From Tychonema litorale BBK16 (GTDB taxonomy: Bacteria; Cyanobacteriota; Cyanobacteriia; Cyanobacteriales; Microcoleaceae), in NCBI RefSeq assembly GCF_021648855.1, contig NZ_JAKJHX010000158.1:1-10393 (forward strand): a stretch of 10,393 nt of DNA, in the 5' to 3' direction. Position numbers and translations under genes: made by a program. Position 1 is the stretch's first letter, and each line of letters begins with the position of its first letter. Shown one piece after another: positions 1 through 6,269 of the stretch. The notes below the pieces were generated by a model. It had not been told where the DNA came from and made no database searches. It saw only the letters and a program-made list of their open reading frames with translations.

Positions 1-60
1 AAACTTGATAGCAGCAAACTTGATAGCAGCAAACTTGATAGCAGCAAACTTGATAACAGC
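1..60 (+). repeat. In-frame 15-bp tandem repeat, four copies visible
   Basis: The unit AAACTTGATAGCAGC is repeated at 1-15, 16-30 and 31-45. A fourth copy at 46-60 differs by one base (AAC for AGC). Each unit encodes KLDSS (last copy KLDNS), so copy number changes keep the reading frame. The array runs off the left edge, and its full length is unknown. It lies just before the CHAT domain, in what is probably a linker or degenerate repeat region. Confidence 0.95.
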
Positions 61-1443
61 CGCGCAGCCCTAGCAGCTTACAATCAAACAATAGCTGATC
101 TTGAAGCTGAAAAACTTCTAATTTGGGAACAACTCCGCCGCCTAGATCCAGTGCTTGCCGGTCAAATTCGAGTTAATCCTCTCAAATTCCCATCCATCCA
201 GCAGCTTATCGACAAACCCACCACTGCAATTATTAGCTTTTACACCACTGTTAGCGACACCTTGATCTTCGTCGTGCGGCAAAACGAGATTACCCTACAA
301 AGTTGCGCTGATTTAGGATTTGAGGCTTTGCACGAATGGATTTTCCAAAATTGGTTAGGACAATATGTTAAGGATAAAGATTCTTGGAAAAAAGAGTTAG
401 TTGGGATGCTAGCTGAAATCGCAAAACAGTTAAATTTGAATGACCTGATTTTGTGGCATTTAGAAGGAATTTCTGAACTGATTGTAGTTCCTCATTTTGC
501 CCTTCACCAAATCCCCTTCGCTGCACTACCCATCGGAGACAACCGATATTTAGGAGACAAATTTCTGATACGTTACGCACCGAGTTGTCAAGTCCTAGAA
601 TTCTGCCAGCAGCGCCCTTCATTGGGCAGTAACCTTAAATGGGGCACAATTGAAGATGCGACGGGCGACTTGCCTTGCGCCAGCTTTGAAGGAGAGCAAC
701 TCGCAGTTCTTTATAGCATCCCAGACAATCGACGCTTAAAAGGTCGCCATCAAGCCACGGTTAGTAACTATCGAGAACTAGCGCAAACCGTCCAAATCCT
801 TCACTCTAGCCACCACGCCCAGTCGCGCTTTGACAATCCCTTAGAATCGACATTAATTTTAGGAGATGGCTGCATTACTTTAGGTCAGCTAATGACTCCT
901 GCATGGCGTCTCCCTCAGTTGTCGGACGTATTTCTTTCCTGCTGCGAAACTGGATTGGGTGTGAGTGAAATTACTGGTGATATCCTCACTTTTTCTACGG
1001 CTTTTTTGTCGGCGGGAGCCAGAAGTGCGATCGGTACGCTTTGGGCTGTCGATGATTTAGCTACGGCGCTTTTCTCGATTTTTTACTATCAAGAGTGGCA
1101 GCAGGGAAAGAATCGCCCCGAAGCTATTAGACAAGCTCAAGTTAAATTGCGAGAGCTTACGGGCAATACCTTAGCTGCTAGTTATAAACCCCAACTCACA
1201 GAACTTTTGAAACAGAAACTTAGAGAAACCGGCGCGCTCCGCAAAAACTCCCAGGCAAAACGAGATGCCTGCTCCTCCGGTTCCCCAGACTATCGGCAAT
1301 GGGATGAAGAATACAAAAAGTATGATAAAATTGGTAAACAAATTTATCTATCTCGCAATAATTTAGATAAATTTTGTCAAGAATCAAAGCCTTTCTCTCA
1401 CCCTTTTTACTGGGCCGCTTTCACCTGCACTGGTGTTCGGTAA
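1..1443 (+). CDS. CHAT-domain protein (caspase-like peptidase fold), 5'-truncated by window edge
   Basis: The frame is open from base 1, so the GTG at 151 is only an internal codon and the true start lies outside the window. The visible 480 residues begin with KLDSS repeats and a short helical stretch, followed by a CHAT domain (Caspase HetF Associated with TPRs), a bacterial relative of caspases and separase. The probable catalytic His is the second His of LHSSHHA (codon 814-816). The probable catalytic Cys is in SCCETGLG (codon 943-945; the usual form is SACETGLG). GTLWAVDD and the terminal HPFYWAAFTCTG match the family ending, so the 3' end is complete. Most cyanobacterial relatives carry TPR repeats upstream, which would lie outside this window. 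Substrate and activating signal are unknown. A palindromic insert at 1227-1282 lies between the last helices. Family assignment is confident; proteolytic activity is inferred from the His/Cys pair. Confidence 0.9.
   Translation, partial: KLDSSKLDSSKLDSSKLDNSRAALAAYNQTIADLEAEKLLIWEQLRRLDPVLAGQIRVNPLKFPSIQQLIDKPTTAIISFYTTVSDTLIFVVRQNEITLQSCADLGFEALHEWIFQNWLGQYVKDKDSWKKELVGMLAEIAKQLNLNDLILWHLEGISELIVVPHFALHQIPFAALPIGDNRYLGDKFLIRYAPSCQVLEFCQQRPSLGSNLKWGTIEDATGDLPCASFEGEQLAVLYSIPDNRRLKGRHQATVSNYRELAQTVQILHSSHHAQSRFDNPLESTLILGDGCITLGQLMTPAWRLPQLSDVFLSCCETGLGVSEITGDILTFSTAFLSAGARSAIGTLWAVDDLATALFSIFYYQEWQQGKNRPEAIRQAQVKLRELTGNTLAASYKPQLTELLKQKLRETGALRKNSQAKRDACSSGSPDYRQWDEEYKKYDKIGKQIYLSRNNLDKFCQESKPFSHPFYWAAFTCTGVR
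1227..1282. repeat. Nested palindrome inside the CHAT coding sequence
   Basis: Outer arms AACCGG (1227-1232) and CCGGTT (1277-1282) enclose inner arms CAGGCA (1252-1257) and TGCCTG (1266-1271). The segment encodes polar residues (around ALRKNSQAKRDACSSGSPD) between the helix LTELLKQKLRE and the following DEEYKKYDKIGK, and it does not resemble the rest of the domain. It has the look of a small interspersed palindromic repeat that inserted in-frame. It could instead be ordinary coding sequence with chance symmetry. Confidence 0.5.
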
Positions 1444-1584
1444 AATAGACTATTCATTTTGAGTCTTAGACACTGTATCGCAGTATTTCAACCATATTTC
1501 CTTGGACTAGGAGTGTCAGACGAAAGTTAACAGTTTCGGTGAGTTTCCCCATTGTCTTGTATTCGATTACCATCCGAACAGATT

Positions 1585-1691
1585 TACAGCGGTTCCCGCT
1601 GTAATGCGGTTCACTTAGTGAATCCTCAACATTTAAGAAATTAGTTTGTTAATTGTTGCTACTGTACCTCATAAAAGCGGGAACCGCTGTA
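1585..1691. mobile_element. MITE-like element with TA ends
   Basis: A perfect 16-bp inverted repeat, TACAGCGGTTCCCGCT at 1585-1600 and its complement at 1676-1691, bounds about 105 bp with no coding capacity. If TA is the duplicated target, the element is 1587-1689, as in IS630/Tc1-mariner-type insertions; that family link is inference. Each end is also a hairpin on its own (ACAGCGG/CCGCTGT at 1586-1602). A further dyad, TTCACT/AGTGAA, lies at 1610-1622. The element sits between the convergent CHAT and recombinase genes, where its hairpins could also end transcription. The remaining gap, 1444-1584, holds nothing I recognise. Confidence 0.7.
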
Positions 1692-1698
1692 TCTAAAC

Positions 1699-2685
1699 TT
1701 AGCGCACCAAACTAGCCAGCAGCACCGACGCTTCTCGCTGCAAGCTCTGCCGATTGTCATCGTAGCAATTAAGGACGTTCGAGCTGGTATGGCGGCTCAA
1801 CTTCTGCGCCATTCGTGTATTGCCGTTGCTTGCATCTAACAGAGTCGTAATTGCAGCGTGGCGTATTCTGTGCGGGCTAATTCTTTTAGGAATTCCCGCA
1901 GCGGAGCAAGTTGAGAAAACAAGCTTGTAAATAGCGTACCCGCTCAACCTCAACCCGTATTCCCGCTTTGTCAAAGCGATAAATAAAGGCTCTTGGGGCA
2001 TTGCAGCTCCCCGCACGCTCAGCCAATCAGAAATCGCATCTGCCGTCGCCCTGTGCAAGTCAATTAACTGCGCTTGAGTTCCCCTACCTTTGCCGTAAAT
2101 GTTCAGAGTTCGGGCTAGCGGGTCAAAGTCGCCAATATTGGCTCCGCTGATTTCCCCCCGGCGCAACGCATTGTCCCACAACAGCCGGAGAACTGCATAG
2201 TCGCGCTTTCCCTGGGGCGTACTCCGGTCAAGAATGGACAATACCGACTGCATCGCCGCCACATTCTCAGAAGCAACTCGGCCAAACCCTGTAGTATCCC
2301 GGTAAGGAACCACCTTCTCTCCTTCAACATCTACCAAACTCCACTCGCACTCGCCCACCTTGCGAGCAAAATTCACCAAACTTTTGATAGCCGCCAGCCG
2401 CCGATTAATCGTCGCTTCCTTGAGTCCCTTGTCAATTAGTTTGGCTTTATACTTGAGAACCACCGCGACAGCGGCGAAGCGGTTCAGCCGTAGGAACTCG
2501 CGCACTAATGCCGGGTGCGGTTCCTGCTCCGTCATTGTCGTAAAGAAATCGTACAAGTCTTTCTCATAAGCACGCCTAGTGTTGACAGAGCGCTTGGCTG
2601 CTAACAGCTCTGCCACTAGGTCGCGCGTCGAAGCGATTTCTCCAAAGGAATTAGTAGCGTGTTCTAAGTCCATAGTCGGCCTCAT
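1699..2685 (-). CDS. Tyrosine recombinase/integrase (XerC/D-like)
   Basis: The product is 328 residues, close to the usual size for Xer and phage-type tyrosine recombinases. An N-terminal SAM-like core-binding region spans about 15-110 and the catalytic domain about 140-328. All catalytic residues are visible: Arg175 in NALRRGE, Lys199 in YGKGRG, His272 and Arg275 in SPHRIRHA, His299 in LSRHT, and nucleophile Tyr308 in NCYDD. The enzyme would cleave and rejoin DNA through a 3'-phosphotyrosine. Roles could be plasmid multimer resolution, integration or cassette movement, and the sequence does not decide between them. The start at 2685 is preceded on the minus strand by GGAAAGG about six bases upstream. 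A second ATG four codons in (2673) also has a weak AGG. The gene is divergent from the methyltransferase remnant and ends 8 bases from the MITE-like element. Confidence 0.93.
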   Translation of the reverse strand: MRPTMDLEHATNSFGEIASTRDLVAELLAAKRSVNTRRAYEKDLYDFFTTMTEQEPHPALVREFLRLNRFAAVAVVLKYKAKLIDKGLKEATINRRLAAIKSLVNFARKVGECEWSLVDVEGEKVVPYRDTTGFGRVASENVAAMQSVLSILDRSTPQGKRDYAVLRLLWDNALRRGEISGANIGDFDPLARTLNIYGKGRGTQAQLIDLHRATADAISDWLSVRGAAMPQEPLFIALTKREYGLRLSGYAIYKLVFSTCSAAGIPKRISPHRIRHAAITTLLDASNGNTRMAQKLSRHTSSNVLNCYDDNRQSLQREASVLLASLVR

Positions 2686-2701
2686 AATGTGCCTTTCCAG
2701 A

Positions 2702-2720
2702 CCAGATTACCTGAATCTGG
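2702..2720 (-). promoter_or_regulatory. Dyad in the leader of the recombinase gene
   Basis: CCAGATT (2702-2708) and AATCTGG (2714-2720) form a perfect 7-bp inverted repeat with a 5-base centre, directly upstream of the ribosome binding site of the recombinase. It could be an operator, an mRNA hairpin or a recombinase arm-binding site. No convincing -35/-10 pair was identified. Confidence 0.4.
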
Positions 2721-2741
2721 GGTGCAAAAAGAAGGATAATT

Positions 2742-2820
2742 TACACGCCCGCTCGGCGAGCGTACTAATGATGAGCGGCGGGCTCCAAAACCTTGCAGGC
2801 GCAGCGGCGCTCGCTGCAAT
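2742..2820. repeat. GC-rich palindrome cluster between recombinase and methyltransferase remnant
   Basis: Two short perfect dyads lie here: GCTCG-G-CGAGC at 2751-2761, and GCAGCG/CGCTGC at 2801-2806 and 2812-2817. Being next to a tyrosine recombinase, this is a reasonable place for a recombination or resolution site. However, no clear pair of 11-bp Xer-type arms with a 6-8 bp centre is visible, so it is recorded only as structured intergenic DNA. Confidence 0.3.
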
Positions 2821-3036
2821 TGAGTGAACGAGCATAAATTTTGATGGTCAGACAATTAAAGCTGCCTCTTGGGAAAGTTCTGCCGCTAGCGCCGCCCCCT
2901 CTCTCAAGAGGGCAACAGCACCTTTTCAACCTTTACAGACAACATGAAGTTGCCCGTTCACCGCTGGTGCGAGATGAGCGTGTGGGTTTCTCGGCCTCTT
3001 GGGTCGAAACCGTTATTGCTAAAGCCTTGGAACGGG

Positions 3037-3148
3037 GGAGTGCGACTGTCTTCGATCCATTTGCCGGTGCGGGTGAAATGCCAATCGAACCCGGAGCTAG
3101 CTGGTTCTCCCGGAGTGCGACTGTCTTCGATCCATTTGCCGGTGCGGG
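3037..3148 (+). repeat. 37-bp direct repeat flanking a 23S rRNA-like patch
   Basis: Bases 3037-3073 recur exactly at 3112-3148, an offset of 75 bp (25 codons), which duplicates the SATVFDPFAGAG coding block. The 38 bases between them (3074-3111), with the preceding GGG, read as a conserved segment of bacterial 23S rRNA (E. coli roughly 780-830). It starts GGGTGAAATGCC and ends CTAGCTGGTTCTCCC. The repeat is read directly from the sequence. The rRNA match comes from memory of the conserved sequence. Confidence 0.85.
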
Positions 3149-3614
3149 GACGACGCTGCTTGCTGCTGAGAAAATGGGGGTTGAATGTTTGGGAGTAGAA
3201 GCTCATCCCTTCGTTGCTAGGATTGCTTCAGCCAAGTTGTTATATCGAACTGACCCCGCTCTTTATTTAGAGCATATCAGAAAGGTCAAAATACGTGCCG
3301 AAAATTTGCCTGGCTGTGTAGATAATTATCCGGCTCTGATTCGTTCTTGTTTTAGCGATCGCTCCCTTGAAGGCTTAAGTCGATTGTGGCAGGCTTGGAA
3401 ACAATGAGCTGACGATTCTCCTCAATCCGAGTTGGTATGGCTGACAATTATAGCCATTCTCTGCCATGTTTCCTGCGTTGGAACTGCCCCTTGGCAGTAG
3501 ATCTTACCTAACAAAAAATAAAAAATCTGTATTGTAGCCGATGTCAGCTTTTGAGCTAATGGTTCAAACCCAGGTTCAAGACATGAGAATTGCAGGAAAA
3601 ACAGCAGCTAATAC

Positions 3615-3734
3615 GGATGCATCTCATTTTTGCAAATATTCGTAGGGGCGAAGCATTTCGGTAGTAAATATCTGGTTCTCACTAATAAATTGTCTGCCGA
3701 AATGCTTCGCCCTTGCACTCATAGAGATGCACCC
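3615..3734. mobile_element. 120-bp MITE inserted in the methyltransferase remnant
   Basis: Ends GGATGCATCTC (from 3615) and GAGATGCACCC (to 3734) are inverted repeats with one mismatch. Inside them is a longer perfect inverted pair, GGGCGAAGCATTTCGG at 3646-3661 and its complement at 3697-3712. The element is flanked by the 8-bp direct repeat GCTAATAC (3607-3614 and 3735-3742), a target-site duplication. Removing the element plus one copy (128 bp) rejoins the codons GCA GCT AAT ACT GCT AAG in one frame. There is no coding capacity. An 8-bp duplication with GG ends is seen in families such as IS1595, but the parent is not determined. Confidence 0.85.
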
Positions 3735-3956
3735 GCTAATACTGCTAAGAGCGTTCGCTCTGATGCTCGGACTTGTCTTGGCGTACCGGATGATGATTTT
3801 GCTGATTTAATCATTACCTCGCCGCCCTATGCTAATAACTATGACTATGCCGATGCTACGCGCTTAGAGATGTGCTTTGTAGGAGAAATTAGTGGAAAAA
3901 CCGGAAGCATAACGTCCCTCTGTGCGAAGGCTGTTTGTGGGTTAGGTGATGATTGA

Positions 3957-4289
3957 GATTTGACAATAGCTTGTATTAACAGTTCTTAGTCTCGGGCAGA
4001 AATTAACAGCGATCTAGCAGGAAATTATTACTGGAAAATGTTAAAACAATAGCGTTATGGTAAACTGTAGTAACGAGCGAATTGGGACAAGTATATGGGA
4101 GAACTTTCGATCGTGAACTTAGTGGAAAAACACATTATTTCTCGCCACCACTGGAACGCAAATGCTTTGGGGATACAAGGCGTGGTAGTACGGAAAGTTC
4201 GGGTTACTCCTTACAAAACGGTTCGAGAAAGCAAGTGAGATATTTGTCTATCAAACCTGTAACTATTATTGGCATAAAGAGGCTAGGCT
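3957..4289. other. 333-bp gap with no intact gene
   Basis: This stretch is AT-rich and holds no convincing complete gene or RNA. It may contain a transposase remnant at 4095-4238. Close to its end, AAGAGG (4277-4282) is a good ribosome binding site seven bases before the ATG at 4290. The promoter of that downstream gene should lie here, but no confident -35/-10 pair can be named. Confidence 0.6.
4095..4238 (+). pseudogene. Possible N-terminal remnant of an IS605-type TnpB (OrfB)
   Basis: A 47-codon frame starting ATG at 4095 begins MGELSIVNLVEKHIISRHHW. The LVEKHII segment resembles the opening of many cyanobacterial TnpB proteins of the IS200/IS605 group. The residues after it (NANALGIQGVVV...) do not follow that family, the frame soon stops, and no zinc ribbon or RuvC motifs are present. 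If correct, it is a decayed fragment. Otherwise it is a short unexplained frame. No strong ribosome binding site precedes it. Confidence 0.25.
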
Positions 4290-6026
4290 ATGGAGTTATC
4301 TACTACCACCACCACCACGATAGATGGCGACCGCATTCAAGAGTACGCCAAGAAGCTACGCCAGGGTAATTTTTTAGAAAGTTTGGCCTTGAATGTAGCA
4401 ATGGGGATTCATGCCGAAATTACTAAAAGGGATGAAACATTAGAAGGCTTTAGTCCTAAGTGTGTTGATGAACTCGAAAAATTTCTCAAAGAGCAGATAG
4501 TTGATGATGCTTTTTACTTGACAAAAGCAGAGGGGATATTAAAGCATCTGACCTTCTGGCTTCAGGCAGGTAGAACCGAGGAAAATTTATGGAAAAACGT
4601 GGTAATTGATTCAGCTTTAACTTTTCTAGAGCCACTCGATTTATCCAATCGGACACTAGATGAGTTAATCGCTATGCTGGGGCTGGCTTCAAAAACAGTT
4701 CCCGCAACCGAACCCCAGGTATTTATCAGCACCACAATCACTCAAATACTCACCTCAGCCCCTCCTAGAACGGCTTGCAAGTCCTTATTACGAATTTGGA
4801 ATTGGCAAGAAGATACCCATAAAAATGTGTTTTTTCGAGATAATTACAGCACGGGTTTTGTTAAGTTAGCCTTAAAGGATAAAGACCCAGTTACTAAAGA
4901 ATATTTTTACTTTACAGGCAAGGCAGCCTGGGGAATTATTGAGGAATTTGGCAATTTGGGGAAAGATACTGCCAAACTCCACTGTTTACTATCTGCCTAT
5001 GTTTTTCAACAGGCTGTGCCTTGGAGAACTGAAATTAAGCTAGCTGGAACTGGGAAAAATGGCGGCACTAACCTCATAGACTTAATGGGTTGGGGTGAGC
5101 GTAAAGATATGACCACTTCCCAGAAGTTACTCAGGATAGAGAAATGCCTGAAGCTTCTGAGAAGGCTGGACGCTACCATTAAATGGAATATCGGAAAGCT
5201 AGGATGCGATATGAATTCCCTCATTTGGGACGTTGCTGTGGAGCGCTACGGGCAGCGTAACATTTTCACAGATGAAATTGATGAACCAACAGAAATAGTA
5301 GCCTTCATTCGGGCGGGTAGATGGGCTGAGTTTTTCTTTAATAAACCTGGCAAGAATGCTACGCCGACCGTTGCCTTATATGAGTTTGGTTGGATTTCAG
5401 AATCGACGCTTAAAATGAACCCGTATCATGATGAGCTAGCATTCTTAATTGCCATCAATATAACAACAGAAAGCGCCATTCATATAAATGGGAAATACAC
5501 GGTTAAGACCGTGCTAGAGATGGTGATGCCGAAAAATGAGATTGAATTAGCCCGTAAGGATCATCGCTACGCTGGTAAGCTGAAGCAACGTTGGGATAAA
5601 GCCTTAATGCAGCTAGCTGAGTTAGATTGGCAGATTATATATGACTCTGAAACCTACCCAGAATGGTTGCGTCCCGGAAGTACAACAGGTAAACCCAAAG
5701 ATTGCAAAAAAAGAATTATTGATTTACTGCTAGAAGCTGGCGTCACCATCAAGCCTCCCGGTAAAATTCCTGCCTTGATAGCTGCTAAAAAATCAGCATC
5801 TTTGCCCCGGAAACGGAAATCAGCATCTGCTGCCCCGTTAGAGTGGGAACCGATACAGAAGGCTTGTGAAGCAAAGGATTGGACGAAGCAAAGAGTCATC
5901 GCCGAAAAGCTGGGCATATCTCAGCAGCTAGTCTCACAGCTTCAGCGCGGCAAGCCAATTAGCCCCAAAACCGCCGCCCACCTCAAAAAAATCTTGCCTA
6001 AAGTGCTACCAGAATTGTCAATCTAG
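4290..6026 (+). CDS. Helix-turn-helix protein next to plasmid origin, function unknown
   Basis: The product is 578 residues and I do not recognise a named family. The start at 4290 is well supported by AAGAGG seven bases upstream. The N-terminus has a Thr run (residues 5-10). The body (about 15-460) looks soluble and mostly helical, with no signal peptide or membrane segment. Residues 376-415 (NPYHDELAFLIAIN...) and the Trp-rich 340-370 stretch look like a conserved core. A basic linker follows at about 499-515 (KKSASLPRKRKSAS). The C-terminus (about 528-570) is a helix-turn-helix: TKQRVIAEKLGISQQLVSQLQRGK, with GISQQLVSQL as turn and recognition helix. The gene ends 21 bases before a terminator and directly upstream of the iterons, co-oriented with the CyRepA1-type gene. 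I infer it binds the iterons or flanking repeats as a co-initiator, copy-number regulator or partition factor. Codon use is more AT-rich than the start of the replication gene. Confidence 0.85.
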   Translation: MELSTTTTTTIDGDRIQEYAKKLRQGNFLESLALNVAMGIHAEITKRDETLEGFSPKCVDELEKFLKEQIVDDAFYLTKAEGILKHLTFWLQAGRTEENLWKNVVIDSALTFLEPLDLSNRTLDELIAMLGLASKTVPATEPQVFISTTITQILTSAPPRTACKSLLRIWNWQEDTHKNVFFRDNYSTGFVKLALKDKDPVTKEYFYFTGKAAWGIIEEFGNLGKDTAKLHCLLSAYVFQQAVPWRTEIKLAGTGKNGGTNLIDLMGWGERKDMTTSQKLLRIEKCLKLLRRLDATIKWNIGKLGCDMNSLIWDVAVERYGQRNIFTDEIDEPTEIVAFIRAGRWAEFFFNKPGKNATPTVALYEFGWISESTLKMNPYHDELAFLIAINITTESAIHINGKYTVKTVLEMVMPKNEIELARKDHRYAGKLKQRWDKALMQLAELDWQIIYDSETYPEWLRPGSTTGKPKDCKKRIIDLLLEAGVTIKPPGKIPALIAAKKSASLPRKRKSASAAPLEWEPIQKACEAKDWTKQRVIAEKLGISQQLVSQLQRGKPISPKTAAHLKKILPKVLPELSI

Positions 6027-6046
6027 CTTCCCGTCCCCTTGACCCC

Positions 6047-6081
6047 AACTCCAGCCCCAAGCGTAGTAAGGCTGGAGTTTT
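6047..6081 (+). terminator. Rho-independent-type terminator after the HTH gene
   Basis: AACTCCAGCC (6047-6056) pairs perfectly with GGCTGGAGTT (6070-6079), giving a 10-bp stem with a 13-base loop followed by a short T run (four T in all, 6078-6081). It lies 21 bases after the stop of the HTH gene. The short T tract makes it moderate in strength. The loop contains one GCGTAGTAAGG copy, shared with the origin-like repeats. Confidence 0.75.
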
Positions 6082-6269
6082 GCGTAGTAAGGCAAAAATG
6101 ACCTAAAAATCACCTTCAAACTTTTACCAGGCAAGGCTTATGACTTTACTACGGACACACCCGGATCTAGTGACAAAAACACCCGGATCTGGTGACAAAA
6201 ACTCCCGGATCTGGTGACAACTCAATTTTGAAACTTTTGACTAGCAAGCATTTCAGAACCTTACTACGC
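6061..6269. repeat. GCGTAGTAAGG repeats, direct and inverted, framing the iterons
   Basis: GCGTAGTAAGGC occurs at 6061-6072 and 6082-6093, 21 bp apart (about two helical turns). The complement CCTTACTACGC is at 6259-6269, and a shorter complement TTACTACG is at 6146-6153. Two forward copies on the left and inverted copies immediately before and after the iterons suggest protein-binding sites. A likely binder is the adjacent helix-turn-helix protein or the replication protein. Confidence 0.85.
6160..6220 (+). repeat. Three iterons of 22-bp period
   Basis: The core CCCGGATCTRGTGACAA starts at 6160, 6182 and 6204. The period is exactly 22 bp and only one base differs within the core (R = A in copy 1, G in copies 2 and 3). 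The first two are separated by AAACA-type spacers. This is the pattern of iteron-type plasmid origins, where an initiator binds the same face of the helix. There are too few copies, and no unique spacers, for a CRISPR array. Confidence 0.92.

Larger units (their letters stand above)
2844..3956 (+). pseudogene. Broken SAM-dependent DNA methyltransferase
   Basis: The ATG at 2844 (or the TTG one codon earlier) opens a reading frame with methyltransferase motif I, DPFAGAG, present twice (3054-3074 and 3129-3149) and continuing GTTLLAAEKMG. Motif IV, TSPPY, is at 3816-3830, followed by ANNYDYADATRLEM. Motif I before IV rules out the beta-class order. TSPPY fits amino-methylases (N4-cytosine or N6-adenine). 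The gene cannot make a full product. Frame 0 has stops at 3405 (TGA, where the text continues plausibly as ADDSP), 3498 and 3519. The frame then shifts within an A-rich run near 3511-3525 to frame 1, which holds a further stop at 3535. A 120-bp element interrupts it at 3615. Recognisable sequence stops near 3888, and the last codons to 3956 look unrelated. The start has no good ribosome binding site. Target site and any partner nuclease are unknown. Confidence 0.85.

Noticed and set aside
1447..1466. Terminator for the CHAT gene from AGACT/AGTCT
   Set aside because: The stem is only 5 bp and AT-rich, with a ten-base loop and no T run.
3557..3585. tRNA T-arm-like GGTTCAAACCCAGG
   Set aside because: There is no acceptor or anticodon stem around it. 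In frame 1 it reads as part of the methyltransferase (MVQTQVQDMR).
3889..4131. 13-bp direct repeat TTAGTGGAAAAAC at 3889-3901 and 4119-4131, as possible ends of a 217-bp insertion
   Set aside because: Repeats of this length are expected by chance in 10 kb. Joining across it does not restore a methyltransferase reading frame, and the enclosed DNA lacks clear inverted ends.
4082..4369. 95-codon frame with a TTG start overlapping the HTH gene start
   Set aside because: It overlaps the well-supported gene at 4290 by 80 bases. Its product has low-complexity His runs from the ACC repeat read out of frame, and it has no family resemblance or ribosome binding site.
6160..6220. CRISPR array
   Set aside because: The units are only three, 22 bp from start to start, with no unique spacers of CRISPR length. 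Placement beside a replication gene fits iterons.
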